This document shows positions 46,012 through 54,918 of a stretch of 64,000 bases of DNA, piece after piece. Source of the stretch: Paraburkholderia bryophila. Its GTDB lineage: Bacteria; Pseudomonadota; Gammaproteobacteria; Burkholderiales; Burkholderiaceae. The stretch lies in NCBI RefSeq assembly GCF_013409255.1, contig NZ_JACCAS010000001.1, forward strand, positions 4,650,001 through 4,714,000, given 5' to 3'. The number at the start of each line of letters is the position of its first letter. The stretch's first letter is position 1. A program made the position numbers and the translations under genes. The notes beneath the pieces were generated by a model. The model saw only the letters and a list, made by a program, of their open reading frames with translations, had not been told where the DNA came from and searched no databases.

Positions 46012-46225
46012 ACGCGCGGCGGGTTTAGTGCGTTCTCGCGCGCGGACCGCGCGGGCCGTGTAGCCGCGCTTGCGCCGCCGTCCGCAGCGGGTTTCCGATA
46101 TGCGGATAGACCCTCGGCAGATCCATACCCGCGATTCGGCGACCTACAATCGATTCAGGCGGCTTGCCAGCCGCGCCTCGTGGACGCTGACGCCGTGCTG
46201 CGCTGAGCCGGCGACGGAGGGCATC

Positions 46226-46660
46226 ATGTTCAGGCACATCCTCGTTCCTACCGATGGTTCCGACCTGTCGCGCAAAGCGATCGACGGCGCGATCGATCTC
46301 GCGCAGGCCGTCGGCGCGCAAGTCACTGCTTACGCGTGTCTGCCGCAGTATCCGTACTCGCCGTTTTCCGACGTGGTGGTCGAGCCGCCCTCCGAATTCC
46401 TGCAGCGCAGCGAACGCGAAGCGCGCGTGCATCTGCGCGAGGTCGAGCTGGCCGGACGGCGAGTCGGCGTCGCGGTGGTGAGCCGCACCAGCGTGCATCC
46501 GGCGCCGTATCTCGGCATCATCGAAGCTGCCGAGCACGGCGGTTGCGACGTCATCTTCATGGCTTCGCACGGGAGGCGCGGCCTCGGCAGTTTGCTGATC
46601 GGCAGCGAAACGCAGCGGGTGCTCACGCATACGAAGATTCCAGTGATCGTGTATCGCTAG
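46226..46660 (+). CDS. Universal stress protein (UspA family)
   Basis: 144 residues, single domain. MFRHILVPTDGSDLSRKAID opens the fold; IFMASHGRRGLGSLLIGSET holds the G-2x-G-9x-G(S/T)-type ATP-binding motif, so it is the nucleotide-binding kind. GGAGG precedes the ATG at 46226. A stand-alone gene between the LysR gene and aceA. Confidence 0.92.
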   Translation: MFRHILVPTDGSDLSRKAIDGAIDLAQAVGAQVTAYACLPQYPYSPFSDVVVEPPSEFLQRSEREARVHLREVELAGRRVGVAVVSRTSVHPAPYLGIIEAAEHGGCDVIFMASHGRRGLGSLLIGSETQRVLTHTKIPVIVYR

Positions 46661-46686
46661 ATAAGCGCTGCGCCGGGCGAGGCGCC

Positions 46687-46721
46687 GAAAAAAAACGCGC
46701 CGGCGATCAGGCCGGCGCGTC
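46687..46721 (-). terminator. Terminator downstream of aceA
   Basis: ACGCGCCGGC (46696-46705), 6-nt loop, GCCGGCGCGT (46712-46721); read leftward it is followed by eight T. It is 230 bp after the aceA stop, and 27 bp after the convergent usp stop. Confidence 0.65.
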
Positions 46722-46950
46722 CACTGTTCGCCGCGCAATACATTGCGCTGGCTTTGTTTCCGCCGCTGCGAGTTTGTTCTCTCCCAGATTCCTCTGCCCC
46801 GGGGCTGACACGGCGAAAGCCGTGGCGCCCCGATGACGTGCTCCTCCCTGTGACGACGGCGCTCTGACGGCGCCGCTTGTCGTCGTTTGCCTGTCCGCGC
46901 GCGCCGGTCACGTTCCCGCGATCGAACCACGGGAACCGGGCGCGCCGTAC

Positions 46951-48258
<1,308 letters not shown>

Positions 48259-48343
48259 GGTGTGCTCCTTAGTTGCCTGTAATGGGTAGGTGACTCTGTC
48301 TTCGTCGAAGCGGTTGGCCGGTTTGGCGTTTCGTTCCGTGAAG

Positions 48344-48355
48344 TCTTATATAAGA
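48344..48355. promoter_or_regulatory. TCTTATATAAGA palindrome upstream of aceA
   Basis: A perfect 12-bp palindrome 86 bp before the aceA start. It could be the -10 region with an overlapping operator. Confidence 0.5.
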
Positions 48356-48445
48356 GTCTAGGCAAATCGATGCGGGCGCAATAGACGGGCGGAAGGGTTT
48401 TTTGGATATTTATTTCTATTTAAAATCAATGGCTTGAATAGATCG

Positions 48446-48480
48446 TTTCGCATTAAGAAACGACTTTTCCCATCTTGCAA
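48446..48480. promoter_or_regulatory. Two spaced TTTC-N-CAT-N3-G-N-AA motifs upstream of aceA
   Basis: TTTCGCATTAAGAAA (48446-48460; arms CGTTTC/GAAACG) and TTTCCCATCTTGCAA (48466-48480) start exactly 20 bp apart, two helical turns. A looser third copy (TTTC, 8 bp, GAAA) is at 48529-48544. Confidence 0.4.
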
Positions 48481-48570
48481 TAGGACGTCTTGTGCCGTGC
48501 AGCACGATTTTTTACGACGCAAAAAAATTTTCCACATCGTGAAATTTCAGCATCGATCAAATCGCGGACG

Positions 48571-48599
48571 AAAAAAAACCGGCGCTTGAGCACCGGTTT
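48571..48599 (-). terminator. Terminator after rhlE
   Basis: AAACCGG (48576-48582) with CCGGTTT (48593-48599), an inner GC/GC pair and a TTGA loop; read leftward, eight T follow. It is 144 bp after the helicase stop. Confidence 0.75.
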
Positions 48600-48742
48600 C
48601 TCTCGACTGACGAACGGCGCGGGGCCGTTCGGGTCTTTTTCACACTAACTTGCTGTATCACTCGGGACCGACAACGCGCGCTGTGGCAGTTGATACTCGC
48701 GGGCGCGCGGTGCCGTTATCGGGCGAATACTGATCGGCTAGC

Positions 48743-50425
48743 TTAGCTGCCGCGCCGCGCCGTACGCGGGCCGTCGCTGCGGCGTGTGCCGTAGCCGCCG
48801 TCGCGCGAACCGCCGTAGCCTTCACGCGAACCACCGCCGAAGCCGCCTTCACGCGAACCACCTTCACGCGAGCCGCCGCCGAAGCCACCTTCACGCGAAC
48901 CGCCGCCAGCCGACTTACCGGCCCAGCCGCCGCCATTGCCGCTGCGCGCACCGCCGCCGTTACCGGCCGGCTTGCCTGCGCCGCCGCCGCTACCGAAGCG
49001 ACGGCCAGCACCGCCACCGTTGCCACCGCCCGGACGGCCACGGCCGCCAAAGCCAGGACGGCCGCCGTTACCCGACGGAGCCGACTTGCGCGGCTCGAAG
49101 CCTACAACGATGTTGACCGGCAGCGGGGTGCGCACGAAGCGCTCGATGCGCTTCAGCGCGCCTTGTTCAGCGTGATGCACGAGGCTCACCGCGGTACCCG
49201 TGCGGCCAGCACGGCCGGTACGGCCGATACGGTGCACGTAGTCTTCAGCGAACTTCGGCAGGTCGTAGTTGAACACGTGCGTGATGCCCGGAATGTCGAT
49301 ACCGCGAGCGGCGACGTCCGTTGCCACCAGCACGCGAACGCGACGCTCGCGCAGTGCCTTGATCGTGCGGTTACGCGCGCCTTGCGGCAGATCGCCGTGC
49401 AAAGCGGCCGATTCGAAACCGGCGTCGGCCAGACGGCCGGCCAGCTGGTCGGCGTCCATCTTGGTTGCCGTGAACACGATAGCCTGGTCGAGGCCTTCGT
49501 CACGCAGCAGATGGTCGAGCAGACGATCCTTGTGATCGCGGTCGTCCACGTAGTGAACCGTTTGCGAGATGTTGGTGCGCTGTTCGAGGCGCTGAACGAT
49601 TTCGATGCGTTCCGGATCCTTCAGCAGACGGCCCGTCAGCGAACCGATCTTGCCGTCGAGCGTGGCCGAGAACAGCATGGTTTGACGCGTAGCCGGCGTA
49701 GCCGCGACGATCGTTTCGATGTCTTCGATGAAGCCCATGTCGAGCATGCGGTCGGCTTCGTCGAGCACCAGGATCTGCAGTTGCGACAGATCGATACGGC
49801 CGCGTTCCAGGTGGTCGATCAGACGGCCCGGCGTGGCGACCAGGATTTCCGGGTTCTTTGCCAGCAGCATCAATTGCTGGCCGTAAGCGACGCCGCCCAG
49901 AATGCTGACGGTGCGCAGACGCTTCAGATGCTTGCCGTAGTTGGCAGCGGCGGTGGTGACCTGCATCGCGAGTTCGCGGGTCGGCGTCAGGACCAGCATG
50001 GTCGGACGGGCAACCGGTTGCGGACGGCGCGTGTTGCGGGCGTCGGCCGCCGGACGCGCTTCACGCGGCTGGCTGGCTTGCGCCTTTTGCAGTTGCGAGA
50101 ATCGCTCGATGGCGGGCAGCATGAACGCGGCGGTCTTACCCGAACCGGTCGGGCTCGAGACCATCAGATCGCGGCCGGCGATACCGGCGGGGATAGCGCG
50201 TTGCTGAACCGGCGTCGGGTTCTGGTAACCAGCGGCGGTCAGCGCGGAGACGACATCCGCGGAGAGACCGAGCGACGCGAACGTCGGGCCGGTCGGCGCG
50301 GCGGCTTCAGCGGCGACGGCTTCCGGAGCGGCAGCGACGGCTGCGACTTGTTCCGGTGCGTCGGCGAGACCGAGGGCTTGATCGGCGATGGCGTTCAACG
50401 GGCTGGAGGTGTTGCTCGAAGTCAT
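48743..50425 (-). CDS. rhlE: DEAD-box RNA helicase RhlE
   Basis: 560 residues. Core domains: PTPVQQRAIPAGIAGRD (Q motif), SSPTGSGKT (Walker A), PTRELAMQV, LDEADRMLDMGF (DEAD), FSATLDG (SAT-type), HRIGRTGRAGR (motif VI). The Ala/Val/Glu-rich first 45 residues are variable. The last about 110 residues are Gly/Arg/Ser-rich (GGGSREGGFGGGSREGG units), an RNA-binding tail. It unwinds RNA in ribosome assembly or decay. Start MTSSNTSSP has AAGGA upstream. Confidence 0.94.
   Translation of the reverse strand: MTSSNTSSPLNAIADQALGLADAPEQVAAVAAAPEAVAAEAAAPTGPTFASLGLSADVVSALTAAGYQNPTPVQQRAIPAGIAGRDLMVSSPTGSGKTAAFMLPAIERFSQLQKAQASQPREARPAADARNTRRPQPVARPTMLVLTPTRELAMQVTTAAANYGKHLKRLRTVSILGGVAYGQQLMLLAKNPEILVATPGRLIDHLERGRIDLSQLQILVLDEADRMLDMGFIEDIETIVAATPATRQTMLFSATLDGKIGSLTGRLLKDPERIEIVQRLEQRTNISQTVHYVDDRDHKDRLLDHLLRDEGLDQAIVFTATKMDADQLAGRLADAGFESAALHGDLPQGARNRTIKALRERRVRVLVATDVAARGIDIPGITHVFNYDLPKFAEDYVHRIGRTGRAGRTGTAVSLVHHAEQGALKRIERFVRTPLPVNIVVGFEPRKSAPSGNGGRPGFGGRGRPGGGNGGGAGRRFGSGGGAGKPAGNGGGARSGNGGGWAGKSAGGGSREGGFGGGSREGGSREGGFGGGSREGYGGSRDGGYGTRRSDGPRTARRGS
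48828..48912. repeat. In-frame tandem repeat in the rhlE tail
   Basis: Units of 12-27 bp (TTCACGCGAACCACC plus GCCGAAGCC) repeat four to five times and encode GGGSREGGF. Unit lengths are multiples of three, so changes in copy number keep the frame. Confidence 0.7.
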
Positions 50426-51020
50426 GAGAATCCTTGGTACACAGGGAATTAAAACGTCGGCGCCAATCGGCATACCCAAGTCGTCGGATTCAGCGAGCAA
50501 AGAAGCAGCGAGCAAATCGAAAAACGGGGGCAGCTCGCGACAATGAAGGCGAGCTTTTCGTTAGAAGCTGTATCGGATGCGACATGCCAACACGGCGTGC
50601 CGCCAGCCTGGTACATGATCGCCCGTAGGGGGCTAGGCAGGAGGGGACAGGTTCTAAACTGGATTGGAGCTAAACGCTACGAGGCGCTGCGCCGCAAAGG
50701 CCGCTGGAGGAAAGCCGGGCAGAGCAGTGAAGCGCAGGCAGCATTCTATAGGGTTTTGTTGCACTGCGCCACTGTTAGGAAACTTCTTAGTGGAAAAAAT
50801 TGCTTTTTCTGGCTGCGCGGGGCGCGCTAAGCGGCGGCGGGCGGGGCGCCCAGCGTTTAGCCGTGGCGCGGATCAGGCAAGTGACGCGAAGGGGAGAAGA
50901 GCGGGAGACCGCGCTAATTGCGCCGCCAGTCGGCTACGCGGACAGTCGCCAGACAGTCCGACCGCTCAACGGCCCGATCGCCAGGCGACCAGGCGCTCCC
51001 GATCCGCCGCGCTATCGCTG
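50426..51020. other. 595-bp gap between rhlE and the ACBP gene
   Basis: Open frames here (for example 50543-50830) have no recognisable protein features. An IR CCACT/AGTGG with a 15-nt spacer lies at 50769-50793. It may be an rhlE promoter and long leader; I see no clear hexamers. Confidence 0.45.
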
Positions 51021-51290
51021 TCAGGCCGCCGTGCCGTTCTTCAGCGATTCGACGAGTTCCGCGTATTGCTGTTTGGCGGCGTCCTGCGTTGTGCCTTTGA
51101 GCGCGCCCCACGCGTCGTATTTGTATTTGCCGACGATGTCGGTGAAGCCCGGCTTGTCGCCGTGGACGTCACCTTCGGTCGCCTGCTTGAAGAGCGCGTA
51201 GAGGCGCAGCAGCGTGAGGTTGCCCGGACGCTCCGTCAACTGTTTGACGTCTTCCTGGGCCTGCGCGAATTGGGTGGTGATGTCGGTCAT
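51021..51290 (-). CDS. Acyl-CoA-binding protein
   Basis: 89 residues, the size of eukaryotic ACBP. FAQAQEDVKQLTERPGNLTL, LLRLYALFKQATEGDVHGD and KYKYDAWGALKGTTQDAAKQ match the four-helix ACBP fold, including the KYDAW lysine/tryptophan segment that holds the CoA moiety. It would buffer long-chain acyl-CoA in the cytosol. Members exist in some proteobacteria but are rare overall. Alone, divergent from tsaB. Confidence 0.92.
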   Translation of the reverse strand: MTDITTQFAQAQEDVKQLTERPGNLTLLRLYALFKQATEGDVHGDKPGFTDIVGKYKYDAWGALKGTTQDAAKQQYAELVESLKNGTAA

Positions 51291-51458
51291 GTTCGTTTTG
51301 CCCGGTAGGCGGGAGTGGGTTACGGTGGCCGACGATCATAACAATTGCATGCCGCTGACGGCCCGAGGGCTTATTCCAAACGCCGGCCGCCGGCTTGCGG
51401 GCCAACCCGAACCAGATTGGCGCGCGCCGTGCCGATCACGCCGATTACAATACGGTCC

Positions 51459-52277
51459 ATGACTCAAACTGTGCTCCTCGCTCTCGATACGTCGACCGAA
51501 TTCTGTTCGGTAGCGCTTTTGTCCGTCGCCGGCGCCGCCGCCGGCCAGACGCATGCCGAACCCCGTCTGTGGGTCCGCCACGAGCAGACCGGCGCGGTCT
51601 CCAGCACGCGCCTGCTCCCGGCAATTCGCGAACTGTTTGCCGAAGCCGGTCTGACGCTGGCGGACTGCGACGCGATCGCGTTCGGCTCCGGCCCCGGCTC
51701 GTTCACCGGACTGCGGACGGCAACCGGCGTCGCGCAAGGTCTCGCATTCGGCCTGAATCTGCCGGTCGTGCCGGTCAGCACGCTGCTGGCTTGCGCGGAA
51801 AGCGCCCGGTTGCGCGATCTGTCGGCGACGCGCGTGCTGGCCGCGCTCGATGCCCGTATGGACGAAATCTATTGGGCCGACTTCGCGTGGGATGAGGCGC
51901 AGGGCGACTGGCGCACGCTGCAAGCGGCCTCGCTCGACGCGCCGGAGCGGTTGGTGTTGCCGGAGGTTCCGTTCACGCTGGCCGGCAACGCGGCTGCCGC
52001 GTTCGGCGCGCGGCTGCCCGCGGTGGCCGCGGCGCGCACGGTCGATGGCGACGCGCTGCCGCACGCTGTGCCGCTCGCGCATGCCGCGCTGCGTGCGTTG
52101 CGCGCCGGCCGCACCGTGCCGGCCGATCAGGCCGCGCCGGAATATGTACGCGACAAGGTCGCGCAGACCACGGCGGAGCGGATGGCCGACAAGGCTGAAA
52201 AGGTCGAGAAAGCCGAGAAAGCCGAGAAAGCCGCCCACGCTTCGCACGACGCTCAGCCGGGCGAGGGCGGCCAATGA
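51459..52277 (+). CDS. tsaB: tRNA threonylcarbamoyladenosine biosynthesis protein TsaB
   Basis: 272 residues. LLALDTSTEFCSVALL and FGSGPGSFTGLRTATGVAQG are the TsaB signatures (actin-like fold, no metal-binding HxxxH). It partners TsaD in making t6A at position 37 of ANN-decoding tRNAs. After YVRDKVAQTTAERM comes a Lys/Glu/Ala tail of about 30 residues coded by tandem 9-bp repeats, beyond the normal C terminus. The frame is open from 51345, but MTQTVLLALDTST is the family start. The stop overlaps the rimI start (ATGA). Confidence 0.94.
   Translation: MTQTVLLALDTSTEFCSVALLSVAGAAAGQTHAEPRLWVRHEQTGAVSSTRLLPAIRELFAEAGLTLADCDAIAFGSGPGSFTGLRTATGVAQGLAFGLNLPVVPVSTLLACAESARLRDLSATRVLAALDARMDEIYWADFAWDEAQGDWRTLQAASLDAPERLVLPEVPFTLAGNAAAAFGARLPAVAAARTVDGDALPHAVPLAHAALRALRAGRTVPADQAAPEYVRDKVAQTTAERMADKAEKVEKAEKAEKAAHASHDAQPGEGGQ
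52204..52240 (+). repeat. 9-bp tandem repeat in the tsaB tail
   Basis: About four units of (GTC/GCC)GAGAAA(GCC) encode VEKAEKAEKAEKA. Copy-number changes would keep the frame. Confidence 0.7.
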
Positions 52278-52768
52278 GCGGCGTGTTGCTAGCTGACCGC
52301 TACATATCGCCGATGACCGAAGGCGATCTGGACGAGGTCGCGGCCATCGAAAAGATCGCTTATGAGTTTCCGTGGAGCCGGGGCAATTTCGGCGACTCGC
52401 TGCGCAACGGCTATTTCGGCATCTGTCTGCGTCATGTGACCGGCGCGCTGATCGGCTATTGCGTGCTGATGCCGGTGGTCGACGAAATGCATCTGCTCAA
52501 CCTGTGCGTGACGCCTGCCTCGCAGGGCGTCGGCGCCGGCCTCGCGCTGCTGCGCGAAGCGGTGCGAATTACCCGCGCCGAAAAACTCGAAGGACTGCTG
52601 CTCGAAGTGCGGCCGTCGAATCATCGCGCGATCCGACTGTACGAGCGCTTCGGCTTTGCGTCGATCGGCCGGCGCAAAAATTATTATCCGGCGCGGCATC
52701 GCAGCCGGGAGGACGCCATCGTGATGCGTTTCTCGTTTGCCACGGAGGGCGCAGATGGCGCTGCATGA
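52274..52768 (+). CDS. rimI: Ribosomal-protein-alanine N-acetyltransferase RimI
   Basis: 164 residues, GNAT fold. MTEGDLDEVAAIEKIAYEFP, NLCVTPASQGVGAGLALLRE (acetyl-CoA loop) and LEVRPSNHRAIRLYERFGF are typical. RimI acetylates the N terminus of ribosomal protein S18. The gene overlaps tsaB by 4 bp and the next gene by 14 bp, the conserved tsaB-rimI pairing. Confidence 0.94.
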   Translation: MSGVLLADRYISPMTEGDLDEVAAIEKIAYEFPWSRGNFGDSLRNGYFGICLRHVTGALIGYCVLMPVVDEMHLLNLCVTPASQGVGAGLALLREAVRITRAEKLEGLLLEVRPSNHRAIRLYERFGFASIGRRKNYYPARHRSREDAIVMRFSFATEGADGAA

Positions 52769-53861
52769 TTCGGTACTGGAAGAGTTCGGCCTCGCGCCGC
52801 TGTGGGTGCGTCGCGGAATGGCGGCGCAGCCGGTTGCGTCTGAAGCGACAGAAGCGTCTGAAGCGGCCAGCGGGCAAGATGTGGCCGCAGCAGCCGCAGT
52901 TGAGCCGGAGATGCGCCGCGCGGCTCAACCGTCGCAGCAACCGGCCACACGCGATCGCTCCGACGATCGCGACGCGCCGACGCGCGCAAGCGAATCATCA
53001 CGTCCCGTACAGGACGGCCGGCCAAACGAGCGCCGTACGCAACCGGCGCAACCTGAAGTTCAAACACGCTCGCAACCGCCCGCCGTCGAAACACCGCGTC
53101 AACCGAAGCCGCCATCCCGGCCCGCGGCACAATCGCGCGCCCCTGAACAACCGCCTTCATTCGACGCACCGCCCGACGACGATTTCGCGTGGTTCGACGA
53201 TCTGCCAACCGAGGCGCCCGGACATGGGCATGCTCCGTCCGAAAGCCGCCGCGAAGCATCGCAGCCGCCGGCGATCCACACGCTTGACTGGGACGCGCTG
53301 AGCGAACGCGTCGCCGGCTGCGAAAGTTGCCGATTGTGCGAGAAGCGCACCAACACGGTCTTCGGTGTGGGCGATCGCAATGCCGACTGGATGCTGATCG
53401 GCGAAGCCCCCGGGGAGAATGAAGATCGTCAAGGCGAGCCGTTCGTCGGCCAGGCCGGCAAGCTGCTCGACAACATGCTGCGCTCGCTGACGCTCGCGCG
53501 CGACACCAACGTCTATATCGCGAACGTGATCAAGTGCCGGCCGCCCGGCAACCGCAATCCCGAGCCGGACGAAGTCGCGCGCTGCGAGCCGTATCTGCAG
53601 CGTCAGGTGGCGCTGGTCAAGCCGAAGCTGATCGTCGCGCTCGGCCGCTTCGCCGCGCAGAGTTTGCTGAAGACCGAGGCGAGCATTTCGTCGCTGCGTG
53701 GCCGCGTGCATGAATACGAAGGCGTGCCGGTGATCGTCACCTATCACCCGGCCTATCTGCTGCGCAGCCTGCCCGATAAGTCGAAGGCATGGGCCGACCT
53801 GTGCCTCGCGCGCGACACGTGGCGCGCAGCCGGCGGCGCGCCCGCGAACCCGCCGAAGTGA
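52755..53861 (+). CDS. Uracil-DNA glycosylase, family 4, with long disordered N-terminal region
   Basis: 368 residues. The catalytic part is the last about 200: GEAPGENEDRQGEPFVGQAG (water-activating loop of family 4), Fe-S ligands in CESCRLCEKRT and at CRPPGNRNPEPDEVARCEPY, and YHPAYLLR as the minor-groove loop. It removes uracil from DNA. Residues 1-20 (MALHDSVLEEFGLAPLWVRR) are separated from the enzyme by about 150 Gln/Pro/Arg/Ala-rich, probably disordered residues. It overlaps rimI by 14 bp and DUF1853 by 4 bp. Confidence 0.92.
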   Translation: MALHDSVLEEFGLAPLWVRRGMAAQPVASEATEASEAASGQDVAAAAAVEPEMRRAAQPSQQPATRDRSDDRDAPTRASESSRPVQDGRPNERRTQPAQPEVQTRSQPPAVETPRQPKPPSRPAAQSRAPEQPPSFDAPPDDDFAWFDDLPTEAPGHGHAPSESRREASQPPAIHTLDWDALSERVAGCESCRLCEKRTNTVFGVGDRNADWMLIGEAPGENEDRQGEPFVGQAGKLLDNMLRSLTLARDTNVYIANVIKCRPPGNRNPEPDEVARCEPYLQRQVALVKPKLIVALGRFAAQSLLKTEASISSLRGRVHEYEGVPVIVTYHPAYLLRSLPDKSKAWADLCLARDTWRAAGGAPANPPK

Positions 53862-54859
53862 CGACCGCCGATGGCCCGGCGGCGCACGTCGCCGTCGCGC
53901 CCGGCGCTTGCGCCGCGACGCTCGACACGCTGCTGACCCGTTTGCGTGAGCCCGCCGTGCGCGATCTCGCCTGGTTGCTGCTGAGCGCCGATCTGTTGCG
54001 CGCGCAACCACCGGCCGGCGTGCTCGCGACGCCGTTCGACACGCCTCAGGAGTTTGCAGCAACCATCGCCTGGTTGCGCGCGCTCGACGCCGCGCCGGCG
54101 CCTTTACAGCACGATCTGACGGCCACGCGCATCACGCGTCTTGGCCGTTACGCTGAACGCCTGCTCGGCTGGTTCTTGCAGCACGGACCGGCGGCGCGGC
54201 TGATCGCGGCGGGTGTGCCGCTGCGGCATGAAGGCATCACGCTCGGCGAGTGCGATTTTCTGCTGCAGACGCAACGCGGCGCGCGGCTCCATTGGGAGCT
54301 GGCGGTGAAGTGCTATCTGCATGCCGGCGCGGGACGCGGCCGTCTGGCGGACTACGTCGGACCGAATCTGAAAGACCGCTTCGATCTCAAGCTCGCGCAT
54401 GTGTTGAATCATCAATTGCCGATGAGCGCGCGTGAAGCGTTCGCGTCGACCGGTTACGCGGGGCCGTGGACGCCGCAGATGTTCATCAAAGGCTGGCTGT
54501 TTTACCGGCACGGCGAGACGCCGTTCGATCCCGTCGAACTGGATCCGGCGCATGGGCGCGGGTGGTGGGTGACGCGCAGCGACTGGCCGGGTTTCGCGGC
54601 CGAGCAGGCGTGCAAATGGCGGACCTTGCCGCGCCTGGAGTGGCTCGCGCCGAGGCGCTACGAGCAGCACGAGGCGGATGCGGCAGAACAGACGCTTGTC
54701 GATGCCGACACGCTTGCCGCGCAAACTTCGCATCAGCATGGACCGGCGATGGTCGTCGCATTCGACGAGGACAGTGCGGGCAATCTGGTGGAACGCTCTC
54801 GCGGTTTTATCGTGCCGGACGAATGGCCTGAGCAGGCTCAGGTTTACGCGCGGCAGTAG
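53858..54859 (+). CDS. DUF1853 family protein with PD-(D/E)XK nuclease-like residues
   Basis: 333 residues from a GTG that overlaps the glycosylase stop (GTGA at 53858-53861). The frame opens earlier, but the overlap and the absence of motifs upstream favour this start. I recognise the DUF1853 type. Residues 131-133 (ECD in LGECDFLLQ) and 147-151 (ELAVK in HWELAVKCYLH) have the spacing of the D-x(n)-E-x-K core of PD-(D/E)XK nucleases. KDRFDLKLAHVLNHQL follows. Function unproven; translational coupling to a glycosylase suggests a DNA repair role. Confidence 0.85.
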   Translation: MTTADGPAAHVAVAPGACAATLDTLLTRLREPAVRDLAWLLLSADLLRAQPPAGVLATPFDTPQEFAATIAWLRALDAAPAPLQHDLTATRITRLGRYAERLLGWFLQHGPAARLIAAGVPLRHEGITLGECDFLLQTQRGARLHWELAVKCYLHAGAGRGRLADYVGPNLKDRFDLKLAHVLNHQLPMSAREAFASTGYAGPWTPQMFIKGWLFYRHGETPFDPVELDPAHGRGWWVTRSDWPGFAAEQACKWRTLPRLEWLAPRRYEQHEADAAEQTLVDADTLAAQTSHQHGPAMVVAFDEDSAGNLVERSRGFIVPDEWPEQAQVYARQ

Positions 54860-54886
54860 CAGTAGCAATAGCAATAGCAATAGCAG
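54857..54886 (+). repeat. TAGCAR hexamer repeat starting at the DUF1853 stop codon
   Basis: Five units of TAGCA(G/A). In the DUF1853 frame this reads stop-Gln-stop-Gln, giving five in-frame amber codons. Confidence 0.85.
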
Positions 54887-54918
54887 CTAGCCGCAGCCGC
54901 GCCCAGCCGTCTAATCCG

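Larger units (their letters stand above)
48259..48742. other. Upstream region of aceA with several operator-like motifs
   Basis: It holds the 12-bp palindrome at 48344-48355, three related motifs at 48446-48460, 48466-48480 and 48529-48544, and the rhlE terminator at 48571-48599. It is AT-rich between 48410 and 48550. No gene seen. Confidence 0.6.

Noticed and set aside
50543..50830. A 95-codon open frame in the rhlE-ACBP gap
   Set aside because: No ribosome site and no recognisable protein features.
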